Source: Corbicula japonica
Taxonomy: Eukaryota; Mollusca; Bivalvia; Venerida; Cyrenidae
Length of the DNA: 64,000 nucleotides
NCBI GenBank assembly: GCA_038501625.1
Contig: JAZAYU010000037.1
Location: 1,736,001-1,800,000, forward strand
Direction: 5' to 3'
The notes below the pieces were generated by a model. The model did no database searches. It had not been told where the DNA came from and was given only the letters and a program-made list of their open reading frames with translations. This document shows positions 22,201-33,360 of the stretch, in pieces. Both the position numbers and the translations under genes were made by a program. How positions within the stretch are numbered: position 1 is the stretch's first letter; each line of letters starts with the position of its first letter.

Positions 22201-25200
22201 CGAGCCAAGTTATTACTTTAACATAAAGCTTTATTTTTTAAGAAGAAAGTACATTTAGGAGCAAATGTAAGTCCGAGTTTTGTAATGCATTACCCTGGGA
22301 GCACAAGTACATACTAACAACCACAAAAAATTGAACTCACTATTAAAACTAGGTAGCTGTAATCGTGTCCAGCCCATTGTTCTAGTAGTTCTACTATGTG
22401 TATACGGTATTGAAACAGAAATAAAATCATTTCAGTCAGACCAACCTGATTAAAAAACAAGAACAATAAGACATCGTTTCTGGTCTTTTTTACGCGAACA
22501 TAGTCATCAACTTTCATTATTACATTAAAATATTTTAAAATGAACTAATTTGCTCTTATTTATATACTTCCTTAGTTATTTGCCATTTGTATTTATATTA
22601 TATATAATATAATTTATAATCTATTCATTTATCAGTCTAGTATTTATCTATTTATTATTACTGTTTTTTATGAACGCTTATTATATACTACCGTTTAAAA
22701 AGCGTTACAATTACTTTATTTTGGTTAAGCGTTTTCTTTTCTAATTGAACTTTTACGAAGGTAACATTTCATTAACAGAACTTCAGAAGCGTATGATTGC
22801 ATCCATCATTGACTGGTTATCAGATAAGATTCGCCAGTCGGGTTAGACACCAATGACACTTGTAGAACCAGACTGCCTCTCGCACTGGCATGATAATCAG
22901 ACCGTTAATTAGCGAAAGGACTCATTAATTAACGCAAAGATGCAATGATTTGTTGGTATCCAGCCGCTTCATTACTGGCGTGTTTGCCATTAAAATGTCC
23001 ATTGTTTATTTAAAATACCCGATAGCTGCACATTTAATTTGACCAAATAGAAATAATAGTATCGTTTTCTTTCGTGAAAGTTCTAAATAGTTTAATACTA
23101 AAGGAGAGTTGACGTATAATATAAACAGTTACGTTCCACTGTCATTTTTAACCATTTACTCCATTTATACGGGTTTTATTGCATGTGCGACCAGTATAGA
23201 TTCAGATCAGATGGTAAATTCCAGCCGGCTGATCAGGATCGACACTGTTCAAATAATTGTGTAAAGAGTTTTTGTTCTATTATAATTAAAATCGTTTATC
23301 AAATGATTTAATAATATTATTTTTCGTAATAGCTGAAAATAAATTTTTGCTTAATAATGGCGATATATAGGGAATCTTATCATCGAAAAAGTACAAGAAG
23401 TTAAAATGCGGAGACAGTATCATGTTTTCTTCCTAGCCCCTTTCCTTTTTTTGAATTGCGCAAGACTACATGAAAACTAAGAAACATCACAGTTATCGTT
23501 TAATATGGTGCCTGAACAACAGCCGGACACGTGTCTAACTAAACTTCAAATGTATAATGTGTAGAAAACGAATCTAGTTTTTTGTGAAAATTAAGCGAAA
23601 TTCTTTATTTAAAATAAAAGAACGAACTGGACTAAAGCCGAGTCCTACCTTGATTTATTACGGAAGCAATTGCAATCTACATGCTTTTTTAAAACTTAAA
23701 GCTATATCCCATACACCGCAAAGTTGCCTAACTATGCTTGTGAAAGGTTTCAAATATATTTAATGATAAAAGTCATTCTCAAATTATTACACAATTTAAA
23801 CAACGGTTGAGGCTAAAAACGTCTTGAACTTATTTTTTGTATGGGTGATTTTGTGACTTAATTTAGTTTAAAACGCTATTAGCCACAGCCGTTGTTTAAA
23901 TTGTGTAATAATCTGGAAAAAATGCTTTTTATTTATGAATAAAAATGTTTTCAAGAAACATTTATTAAAGTGAAAGATCGAACAGTGTTTAAATAAATAA
24001 TAACAATTACTGCGTGTTGTTTCTTATGTCGTTTGATACATTTTCAATTTTTCATATATATTTATATAATCTTACTTAATCAATCACAGTCTTCGACGAG
24101 AAATCTTTGTTGAATAAAAGTATTGGATTGGATTGGATTGGAATAAACCCCTAACTAGTCGCGCCATGACGCACAAGGGGCGGAACGTTACAATGCTCAG
24201 TTACCCCAAGTAAGACCGGAAGTATTGATACACCCATGAGAACGTGATTAAACCACAATATAGTTACTTAACCAGGCCCAAGACCATAAAAATAAGATTG
24301 GAGACCAGTCTCAAAAGTTCAACGTTTAACTTTTACTACTGAAAAAAGTAAATAAAAAACTCTAGCACAAAAAAACTCGTACCCGTTAGATTTGGCTAAT
24401 TTTCGAAATTAGCTTATAGCAGATTTAGTAGACCATCATTCAGCGATTTCCTGAGAATTCAATCAGCGCGAACACCTGTGTTTCAATATAAAAACAACTC
24501 CAGAATGGAAATCTAGGAACCTTTCAGTTTACATTAATCTGTGTAAATTATAAACACGTAATAATGTATTTTTTGCAACCCAGACGCCCCTTTATGTCTT
24601 TTTCAATCAACTCTTTTATTGTTATCTGCCAAGCGAATATTGTTTAACTGTTTGTTTAAATTAATTTTCAGACGTGTCGTAATAGACAGAAACAAAATGA
24701 AATGTTAATCAAACATGTAAAGATTTTAGCATGACCATTTCATGAGTCGAACTTGAACTCACTCAACATATATAATGTTCGTTAAATCTATAAATACGTA
24801 CATTGTAATTTGCTTAGATTATTTAGGTACATATTATCTGTATATTCTAAGCGACAATACAAACCAAACCACAAATACTGCAAGACAACTACCACATAGA
24901 TTTAAAATGATAGATTGATGTTTGTCTTCCTTTATTCATATACTCAACAAAAAAAGAAACCTGACACTGTAACTTTGAATAAGTATGAGGTGCATATTCA
25001 AAATCTATATATTTTGCACCATCCAAAAGAAAATAACAACTGAATCACTTGTTTCATGCACCAAAAATATCAAAATGCATAATTAAGTTCAAAACATGCA
25101 CAATTTTTATTACATACCACAATTCATTTAGCTTTAAATCTGATTCCAGGAAAATACACCAAATATAAAGGGTCAGGTTTCTATTTTTGTTGAGTATATA

Positions 25201-28200
25201 TATGGTATATAGTCTTAAAATGGCACATTTAAAGTAACACGTAATTTGAAAAGAAACTGACGCTCCAATTTAAGTAGTTGTCATCATTGATTTTACGACA
25301 AAATAACATTGTACAGAGCTCCCATCAATGCCCGTTTTACTAATACAGCTTCCCCAGAAGGTACTTTATTCGCGAACTAAGCTTTCCTTCTAAATTCGTA
25401 TAAGATAGTTTCATTTGATGACGAAATACTTTTACCAAAGTTTTATGACGTAATATCAGTAATTGTTTGTTGATGTAAGTAACTGAAAATGAACAAAGAA
25501 ACTAGAAATTGTCCGTTTCCATGCATGAAACCATTGGTAGAGATAACAGTTGTAATATCATTTTAAATGTAAATATCAATTTGTTAATGACCAAAATAAA
25601 AAGAATCAAGTTCATAACATAACATGGTCACTTCAAAATCGGCGAAGAATCATTTCACATTCCCTATATTAATTTGGTTCCTAAAGTGTCCCATCAGGCG
25701 AAGTATGAATTTATGAGCAAGGTGCAATCAATTGCAGAGGCAATAAATTTCACTCTTTGTGAAATCTTGCAAAAGTATGTATAGTTCTAGACCAACATTA
25801 AGTAATAGTTTAGTTTTCAATAAAATTAAAGTGGACGAAAATGTACGCTGTTATTGGAGGTCTGTTACCTCTCTTTTCCCGCAGTCTTATCGCATTATGT
25901 GTTGTCTGAAAGACTTTTCATGAACGTTTTGAAATATTTATGTTAATTAAATTCTAGTGTGTTAGAGGACTGTGAGAATTTTCAAAAAAGAGCAATGTAG
26001 CGACTCGGTGTGTTGTTCAGCAGTCCAGGTTCGCCAACGTCAAAGCCCAGAGCCCTAAACAAGCTTCAGTACTTAATTTGGTGAATTCACATACCACGTT
26101 CTAATTCCGAGAGTAGAGCGTAAATACAAATTATTTTTGCGTGAAGACCGTTATAGTGTAGAAGTTCCCTTGATATTCATCGCTTTGTTAAAAACTAGAA
26201 CCCTCAAATGCCCGCACAGTTACCTTCGACTAAATGTGTTCAATTAAATATTCAAACATTAGCGTCCATGCGTTAAACGATTTCTAAACAATGAAAAGTT
26301 TGAATGCATGTGGATTTTGCATTTGTTGTTTTGTTTTATTCCGATATGTGGATGTCGATGTAACCACACGATAGTAAGAAACATGATAATGTGTCGCTTT
26401 TTATTCTTGTTTCAGACGGATGTTCCCGACGTTCCAAGTGCGGTTGTTCGGTTTAGATTGTACCTCAGACTACATGGTCATGATGGATTTTGTACCCTGT
26501 GATGATAAAAGATACAGGTATCTAACCACCAAACACTTATCACATTGATTGTTTTATATTTAAAGAAGTCTCTTTTTAATGCCCCACACAAAGCGGAGAC
26601 ATACTTCTTTAAGATTTTCTCTTGTCTGTAACTCTGGAATTATTGTCCGACAGTTTTCAATATCTGACGGATTTCTTTCAGATTGGTACATGTAGCAATA
26701 AACGGATGGCTGGTACCCTGCTTTATTCAAATCGATAAGTAAAGAACGGAGACCATGAAGTCGGTTTTCCGCTTTCTGCAGAAGAGACGTTGAATATATG
26801 TTTTTTTATCGGCTGTCATTAACTCGAACATTTTGCGTTATATAATAATTCTTTAACATAAATAGAACATCCATCAAGAAATATTTCAATTTCTAAAACA
26901 TAATTTTATTTGAAAAAAAATGCAGAAGGGTATCATTTAATAAAAAATATAGTTAAATTACTTTCTTAGGAACCCTTAAATCTTCGTTTGGTCGGTATAG
27001 ATGAATCATGGACATACATGTATTAATAATCATCCAGAGATTGTTTACTGAAAAAAAAATGTATGACATTGATTCGTCCGAAAATGGCTAGTCAGAACAT
27101 CATAAAAACCACGCGAGGCATAGAGATTCTAGACTGATGAACAGACAGTACTGCCTGTACTGGCATACATATTTTCTCATCGAAGCCATTGAACATCAGC
27201 AATTCACATATAATTACTTTGAATATCAAATAATATTGTTTTTATTGCCATTTCAGATATTCCTTCCACAGTTCGAGTTGGGTGGTGGCGGGTAAGGCGG
27301 ATCCCTACATGCCCGGCCGCATCCACGTACATCCGGACTCGCCGGCTAAAGGATCTCAATGGACTAAACAAATCGTCTCCTTCGACAAACTTAAACTCAC
27401 AAATAATCTGATGGACGACAACGGACATGTAAGCGTTTTTCACCCTTTCTATTGGACAATCCGATATTCTATCCACATTTTTATAAGGTTTAAGTAAACA
27501 ATATTAAGAACACTTCATTTTATTTTTTTCATGTAATATCTAACTTTTTAAATATTAATAAATTTACCGTACTCTAAGCTACACAAGTTTCAATCTGAAT
27601 ATAAAACAGAATATTTTTTTTATTTTCTAAAGTAAGTAATGATTTTGTTCATGCTGTGAGCTCAGATAATAATAAAGTAATTCTTCCATTTCTGTTTTTT
27701 ATTGTTTTACAGCCTTTTTAATCCCTTTACGATAACGTTTGGAGACTTCATTTCGTATAGAAACGCTTTTTTAAATTTTAACATGGAAACTTTCTTTAAA
27801 AAGTATATTTTATTTCATTTGCTCGTAATGATAAAAATAATTTTTCTATTGCAAAATTAATGCTCTAAAAGCTCCGTAGTGTCTATTTTTTATTGTTATT
27901 GTTTGTTGAATAGTATAAATGCAATTAAATGCAATTTTACTTGATAAAGTCCTGGGTTAAAATATTAGAGGGTCTAATATTTTAAAATAGTAAAGCCATA
28001 AGTTTTCAAAAACAAAAAAAAACCCTTTCAACTGATTCTCGGCGCCTTCAACCATTGTTTTCTCTCAGCCAGTTAGATGACTACTGTCACTTACCCGAGA
28101 CTACTCGGACTGTTCAAAGATCGTAACGGTCATTAGCGTTCATATGTTAGAAAAATATATACATATAATATTATGTTTTTATATAATGTGGTTTGTGTTT

Positions 28201-29984
28201 CTTTTTTGTTGTTTGAGTACCTCAGGAAACAGCAAGGGGTTCAAATGAGTTCTCCTTGTAAAAATAAAGTCGCTGTTATTATCGTTTTTATTATTATTAT
28301 TATTATCATTATTATTATTATTGATATTTTTCTACTGAAAGTGCTCAACTTTAAGTAAAAGATGTGTTTATTTAATGTTTCCCTGGTGTTCTAATATTTG
28401 GCTGATGTTATAAAATAGTAATACTTTGATTCTAGCTGATAAGAGCGAACCATCACTAGCTTTCCTTCTGCAAACAAATAAATTTTAGCAATGGCCAAAC
28501 CAACAAAATCAACAAACTAAAGACAAAACTAAAACATTACAATATTACATAATTAATGCAATTCGTTTTAATAAGTATTGTATATCTATCAAAACATTAC
28601 TAAATAAGCATGTTGTTTAATTATTTCATAACTAAATGATAGTATAGTTTAATGCATTTAATGCACGTATAGTGGTTCTGCTGAAAGCTGTAATAATAGG
28701 AACATTCCTGATAGTCGTCAGATGATAATCAGCTTGACCAGTTAATTTTGAGAGTGCTCGTGGATCTATCAAGCTCCTGTGAGATGCGCGCATATCTGGC
28801 ACAATCAGTGATAGCGCTCCCATCGGTGCCGCAACCGTCTTCCTTCATTAGAACGGCGATGATGGACACATTAAACACACTATTTGAAATGTTACTGTGT
28901 CGGTCTTTGCTGGCTATTTTTATATTCTGTTTCTTCGAAAGAATGAGTAAATGAGAAATTGGCATTGCACCGTATCCTTTCTTCGATTCCATGACAACGG
29001 CACGAAATCGTGATTAAAACCGTTCTGTTTGAAAGTCTTTAAACATGTTCTACATGTTTGAATACTAATGCAATCTTAACTGAGAGAAGCACACACAACT
29101 CAAACTGGAGATCCATATCAAATGTCGATCAACTGATTGGTTGAAATTATGACCATTCTTAAAACTGACCAGTCACTGGTTTCCATTCTCTTTTTATCAT
29201 TTTATTATTTTAGACCCAGGTCCTTCAGAGTTGGGGTAAAGCAGAAAATATGTATGTCTTCTCTTTTTGTTATTATAAGTAAATAGAATTTATTCAAGAA
29301 AAATACTTAGTTTGATAAGGTCATTATTATTCGTTTGAAATTTGTAATACATCTTTTTGGAATTTTATATTGTGGAATAATGTAATTGAACATTAAAATT
29401 AGTTAGTTTCTAACATGAACATCTTAAGCAGAACTCAATACAATCTTATTACCTGAACGCATATAGTCTGACAAGAAATTATCGTACATATTATGTTTGT
29501 GCCTAACATCACAAGATGCTTTTCTGTGCGTTCGCATTTTCCGGCTTTCATATTAATGATCATGTTAAAATTCCACGGCCTAATTTTTGTAAAAGATACT
29601 TAAACAAAGTCAGAATAATATCTCCGTAGGTAATGCTCTATTCTTGTAGCACTAGCTTGTAATCTGAGGCGTGGGGCACTGCGATATATCACTGTCAAAT
29701 TTTCCCCTATGATTGACTTATTATTTATTTACTGTTAAATAAATAGAAATTACATACAATCTCTGTTATGTTTCTCAGAAATCCGGTATTCTTTTAAAAG
29801 ATCTGGCGCAGATACCAAAATAGAATCTTAAACAAAATTTTCAAATTCTTTGGATAATCTTGTTATGGGTGCTTTCTGTTTTTATTCATTTCCATTGACA
29901 TTAAGTTTATTACCATGCCATTTCTGTTTTACTGTCGTCATCAGCAGCAACAGCATGTTAAAAATACTCATCAATATAATCCTG

Positions 29985-30052
<68 letters not shown>

Positions 30053-30190
30053 TAAAAAAATAAAAATAAATAATTAAAACTGTTATTTATTCATTTATTT
30101 ATTTATTTATTTATTTTTATTTATTTATTTATTTTTTTAAGAAAAATTATAATGATTATATTGATGAGTAAAAATGCTTTATTATTATTA

Positions 30191-30249
<59 letters not shown>

Positions 30250-32111
30250 TTCAAGCCTCCAAAAATGTTTTTTATTTTAATCGCTAAAAGTTGTGGAAAA
30301 TAGTTAATGTTCAAAATGAACGTTTGTTTCATTTATGTACGTTTTCTGTTTTCAGATAATTTTGAATTCCATGCACAAGTTTCAACCACGGTTCCACGTT
30401 GTGTATGTTTATCCAAAGGCTGAAGATTGCTCAAAAACACAGAATTACAAAACTTTCATCTTTCAAGAAACCAAGTTTATGGCTGTAACAGCATACCAGA
30501 ATCACCGAGTAAGTTGACAAATGTTTGTTGACAATAATTACTGTCAAAACAAAACAAAAATATCAACGAAAAATTCAGTCTGTTGTTGAATGTCATATAA
30601 CACATAATGTTCTTTACATATTTAAAACGCGCAAACGGCTGAAAGTATTTATACGGCGAATATTAACAGTTTACCATAATCAGAAAATTAAAAGAAACTG
30701 ACAGAAATACATGGGCTGTTTTGAAGAATATCTGTGTGTTTTCCATTGACAGATAACTCAGTTAAAGATAGCAAGTAATCCATTTGCAAAAGGATTCCGA
30801 GACGTTGATCCAAACGACTGGTAAGTATAAGTTTATACAAGATTTTCAAGCAAAAATAACAAAAATAACTAAAGCATATAATTTCATTACTTTAAAGAAG
30901 CAATGCCAAACATGTGCAATGAGTATAACAGCTATGAGTTGTTAGTTAAACACGCCTATATAATTTATTAAATTAAAAACTGACATTTCCCTTATCCAGT
31001 AATCGAACCAATTTTCTGAAATTTATAATTTCAAAAATATTATATAGCCTTAGAAGTTGCCCTACATTTGCAGCCAGTCAGAAGCTATGAAAATTCAAAT
31101 TCCTAAGCGATTTGTTTCAATAGAACTCCTTTCTATTTTCTTTCTTACAATGAACAAAATAGATCGATCTATTTTTAACTGCTCGTGCGCATGGCTACAA
31201 ATGTAGGGCAATTTCTAAGTAGGATAGAGTCTATTAAGACGTTTCTATAGATAATAGAAGCCTGCACTCGCTGCGCTCGTTTCGGCTTCTATTTTAGAGT
31301 CATACATTAATGCGGCTTACAAGCTCAAATTCAAACGTCCCTATTAAGATAAAACATTTGTTTACACCGGTACTTACTTATCCTGTATCTTTGCTGAAAG
31401 CAGTATGGTAGATGTCCTGTCCCAGATGAGTCCACATGGCCAGCAACGAAACCACAGCCGACCAAGCTCCCTACAGATGATGGGATCCACCAGGAAAGGA
31501 TCTCCAACATCCAAAGGTGAGCATTTACATTGCTGCTTTGTCAAAACTTTGTAGCGACAGGAAGGCGCTTATGGCTTGGCACACCATGCTACGGCCGTTG
31601 TGTATGTATAATAAAAACGTAGATTTCTTGTCGTAAAAATAAGAGGCGAATACTAGCATTTGATAGTTTCTATCTTTCTTTTAAACAAAAACATAAAACA
31701 ACAACAAAACAAGCGATTATGCTGTTTTCGTCTGCAGCAATTACGAGCTTCTGATCAGACGTGCATACGTCATATTATTCCTCATGACACATTAACCATC
31801 GTTTTTTTTAAGTCATGTTTTTTTTTCTTCTAGCTTCAGATGAAGTCAAAGATGTTCAAACCAGTGACGTCATGGTTCCGTCCAGTTTTACTTCAAATTT
31901 TAATCCCGGCATGCGTCTGTCTTCTTCCTATCCTACACCAGAAACATTTGCCTACGCGCAGTATGCGCATGACACATATCTAATGGCGACTAAAGCGCGT
32001 CCTTCACCTTACAGCCGTGCTATGGACTATGCTTATAGACCACCAAATATCAAAATGCCATATGCACAAACTGCAGCATCCGGTTACGGATATAATTATG
32101 ATGCAAGGTGA
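19058..32111 (+). CDS. TBX1: T-box transcription factor, TBX1/10 class (8 exons, 456 aa)
   Basis: Coding exons: 19058-19247, 21368-21659, 26416-26517, 27257-27428, 30356-30508, 30753-30820, 31401-31516 and 31834-32111. All introns are GT/AG and all joins keep frame; the coding total is 1371 nt including TGA. The T-box covers residues ~136-321. Blocks such as [39 protein letters not shown]-like [51 protein letters not shown] and KGFRD match vertebrate Tbx1 far better than Tbx20 or Tbx2/3. The N-terminus (residues 1-135) and the Tyr- and Ser-rich C-terminus (322-456) are not recognisably conserved. T-box proteins bind AGGTGTGA-type DNA sites in the nucleus. TBX1/10 genes pattern pharyngeal and mesodermal tissue in chordates; the role here is inferred. 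One oddity: the Trp after the vertebrate T-box (DPEDW) is Cys here (DPNDC). Confidence 0.95.
21368..21659 (+). CDS. TBX1: TBX1 exon 2 (start of the T-box)
   Basis: It codes for residues 64-161. The first ~70 residues are acidic and Asn/Pro-rich linker; [20 protein letters not shown] begins the T-box. Acceptor TTTTAG, donor GACG|GTAAGT, splitting an Arg codon. Confidence 0.92.
21860..22080. promoter_or_regulatory. Candidate TBX1 intron 2 enhancer with forkhead site
   Basis: A GC-richer island in otherwise AT-rich intron. It holds a perfect forkhead core GTAAACAAA (21979-21987), GATAATTAGTCTCC near 21871 and GGCGACCCCTGGGGAC near 21906. Forkhead factors are known direct regulators of vertebrate Tbx1. 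Function here is inferred from composition and motif only. Confidence 0.3.
22745..23005. promoter_or_regulatory. Candidate TBX1 intron 2 regulatory island
   Basis: A dense run of recognisable factor-binding words: AGATAAG (GATA type, 22822-22828), GTTAATTAGCG and CATTAATTAACG (homeodomain type, about 22904 and 22923), GATTGCATCC and CATTGAC (PBC/Meis-like). Composition is more balanced than in the flanking intron. No coding frame or repeat structure explains it. Confidence 0.3.
23145..23250 (+). repeat. Interspersed repeat family D, copy 1
   Basis: It shares with 55340-55460 the ordered words TTACTCCAT, TATACG, GCGACCAGT, TAGAT and AGATCAG/AAATCAG. One copy is in TBX1 intron 2 and the other in a lectin-gene intron. 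Confidence 0.55.
23783..23912. repeat. Inverted repeat with 34-bp arms in TBX1 intron 2
   Basis: The left arm 23783-23816 contains ACACAATTTAAACAACGGTT; the right arm 23879-23912 is its near-perfect reverse complement (GCCGTTGTTTAAATTGTGTA). The loop is about 62 nt. It could be a small MITE or an RNA hairpin. Confidence 0.75.
24265..24325 (+). repeat. Half copy of the 144-bp foldback repeat
   Basis: CCCAAGACCATAAAAATAAG followed by ACCAGTCTCAAAA matches one arm of the perfect foldbacks at 51432 and 53739. The opposite arm is missing. Confidence 0.5.
24941..25196. mobile_element. MITE with mariner/Tc1-type ends
   Basis: The terminal inverted repeats are TACTCAACAAAAAAAGAAAC on the left and its counterpart on the right (GTTTCTATTTTTGTTGAGTA), about 25 bp each. 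TA dinucleotides flank both ends (24939-24940, 25197-25198), the target duplication expected for mariner/Tc1 elements. The 256-bp interior is AT-rich and non-coding. Confidence 0.8.
25200..26415. other. TBX1 intron 2, distal part
   Basis: Intronic AT-rich DNA. A slightly GC-richer patch at about 25990-26140 (TAGCGACTCGGTGTGTTG) may be functional, but no motif cluster was identified. The upstream part of the intron holds the islands and repeats listed separately. Confidence 0.4.
26416..26517 (+). CDS. TBX1: TBX1 exon 3
   Basis: It codes for the T-box strand region [14 protein letters not shown] and [14 protein letters not shown]. Acceptor TTTCAG, donor ACAG|GTATCT. The phase joins exons 2 and 4 without a break. 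Confidence 0.93.
27257..27428 (+). CDS. TBX1: TBX1 exon 4
   Basis: It codes for [16 protein letters not shown] through [14 protein letters not shown], the DNA-contacting centre of the T-box. Its GC content is clearly higher than the surrounding intron. Acceptor TTTCAG, donor CAT|GTAAGC. Confidence 0.95.
28280..28325 (+). repeat. ATT trinucleotide tract in TBX1 intron 4
   Basis: An imperfect run of TTA/ATT units, interrupted by TATCATTATT. Confidence 0.85.
28690..28900. promoter_or_regulatory. Candidate TBX1 intron 4 regulatory island
   Basis: A balanced-composition block (CAGATGATAATCAGCTTGAC, GAGATGCGCGCATATCTGGC, CATCGGTGCCGCAACCGTCT) within a strongly AT-rich intron. Short open frames exist on both strands but lack gene features. 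It is a reasonable candidate for a conserved element; conservation could not be tested. Confidence 0.25.
29983..30252. repeat. Opposed AAT and ATT tracts in TBX1 intron 4
   Basis: An AAT run of about 70 bp (29983-30052) is followed by AAATAA/TTTA tetranucleotide repeats (30060-30130) and then an ATT run of about 70 bp (30181-30250). The two trinucleotide tracts are reverse complements of each other, about 100 bp upstream of exon 5. Confidence 0.9.
30356..30508 (+). CDS. TBX1: TBX1 exon 5
   Basis: It codes for [20 protein letters not shown] through [11 protein letters not shown], exactly 51 codons. The segment [20 protein letters not shown] is the variable loop of the domain. Acceptor TTTCAG, donor CCGA|GTAAGT. 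Confidence 0.95.
30753..30820 (+). CDS. TBX1: TBX1 exon 6 (end of the T-box)
   Basis: It codes for [20 protein letters not shown] then ND, plus two bases. Acceptor TTGACAG, donor CTG|GTAAGT. The codon left open (TG) would read Trp only if the next exon began with G; it begins with C or T. Confidence 0.92.
31048..31293. repeat. Foldback repeat in TBX1 intron 6
   Basis: The outer arms are TTAGAAGTTGCCCTACATTT (31051-31070) and its near reverse complement AAATGTAGGGCAATTTCTAA (about 31198-31217). An inner pair AATAGAAGCC (31253-31262) and GGCTTCTATT (31284-31293) surrounds CTCGCTGCGCTCG. It is non-coding and probably a MITE-like palindromic insertion. Confidence 0.7.
31401..31516 (+). CDS. TBX1: TBX1 exon 7 (post-T-box linker)
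   Basis: It codes for a basic Ser-rich stretch including [20 protein letters not shown]. The acceptor region AAAGCAG is a NAGNAG tandem: use of the second AG (exon from 31404) removes one Ser codon and keeps frame. Donor AAAG|GTGAGC. Confidence 0.8.
31834..32111 (+). CDS. TBX1: TBX1 exon 8 (C-terminus and stop)
   Basis: It codes for the Tyr/Ser/Pro-rich tail ending [11 protein letters not shown] and TGA at 32109-32111. Acceptor TTCTAG after a T-rich tract. The terminal CAAGGTGAAT could also act as a splice donor, so an alternative longer C-terminus cannot be excluded. Confidence 0.8.
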
Positions 32112-33360
32112 ATACAGTAAAGTGTAAACACGTGGTAATTTCACGCGAATGTTACAGATAAAGGTGGAGGAAGGAGGTGTTTTCTGTTAAAAGATTGCCG
32201 GGATATTTTGTGATGAAAATGTGTTAGAAATATGAACTGTGCCTTTATTTTACATTAAACTCTTTCGTGGATAGTATTATTATATTGCATTTGTCTCCAT
32301 ATAGTATTTATTATTGTGACAAATAATTCTGTTGTATTATAATTAAGAAGACATGTAAAAACATGGTAATTGTTTTATTTTGTCTTGGCCGCCTTTGCTA
32401 TAAGTTATCTATCTGATCAAGAAACTAAACATCCTTCTGACACCTGTCTACATATATTTGTCAATGATATTACCCTCGTATATTCGTTTTGCTGAAGTAA
32501 AAACCAGAAACGCTTTATGTTAACCAAACTTTATGATGCCAGCTAAGCTGGCCAAAAATTGAAAATATTCTTTGAACCATTGATCTTCATTATATCAATT
32601 AGTTTTCAGTTAAACTGGCCAAAATTCATTTCCAGCCATTAAAGACAAAATTTGTCTTCTTTACAATAAAAACAACCTCTTAACATGTTATCAAGCCCCG
32701 TTTACTTGGAGCCCGGCGCATCATGAGAGGGAATAAATACCTTTCCTGACTTTCTGGTAGAACCTGGCTTAGAAATGAATTACGTCTTGTGCTGCAATAA
32801 GACCTATCTGACTATATTAACGTGCAGCTTTCTGTGGCTCTCTATGTCAAATTACAGAAAGCTTTGAACTTGATACGTTTTCCAGTCGTGCTCTATTTCT
32901 TATAGAGCAACCTTGCGAGCTGCTAGGCAGTTAACTTACCATATACTGCCCTAATAAATATCAAGCCTTACCAGATTACTTTATCCCACAGAGAAGTAGA
33001 ATATATCCCCAAAACCTAAAAAGTCGACTAACATATGCCACAAGTCATGGGTTTACATATTTTGGGTTACAAGTCAAACAAGGAAATACAGTTATGTTGT
33101 ATTGCCCCTTTCATATCATCTAAAATTCTAGCAGAAAGTAATATTGATATCAAGATTTATGATCATTTGTGAAATAACTTCAAGTTTTGAATCTTTAATT
33201 TTTTTGTATGATGATACAAAATGAAGACTTTTATTTTCGCAAAGATTTCATCCGCTCTAATACTGATCTTATGTCAGCAGATGTTTTTCTTCTTGACTGG
33301 ACGTAGTTTTTCAAAACTTGGTCTACTGCGTTCAGAGCAGTAAGTTTTTTTAAACAGATT
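32112..33360 (+). other. TBX1 3' UTR and downstream spacer
   Basis: The first canonical poly-A signal I noted is AATAAA at 32665-32670, about 550 nt after the stop. It would define a moderate 3' UTR, though an earlier non-canonical site is possible. From about 32700 to 33360 no gene was recognised. Confidence 0.5.

Noticed and set aside
24128..24150. TTGGA pentamer run as possible telomere-like repeat
   Set aside because: Only four units and not the animal TTAGGG motif; a small microsatellite.
26308..26502. 64-codon frame overlapping TBX1 exon 3
   Set aside because: It is out of frame with the T-box exon that occupies the same bases.
19058..32111. Assignment of the T-box gene to TBX20 or TBX2/3
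   Set aside because: Blocks such as [27 protein letters not shown] and QPRFHVVYV follow TBX1/10, not TBX20 (for example MVSFEKVKLTNNELD) or TBX2/3.
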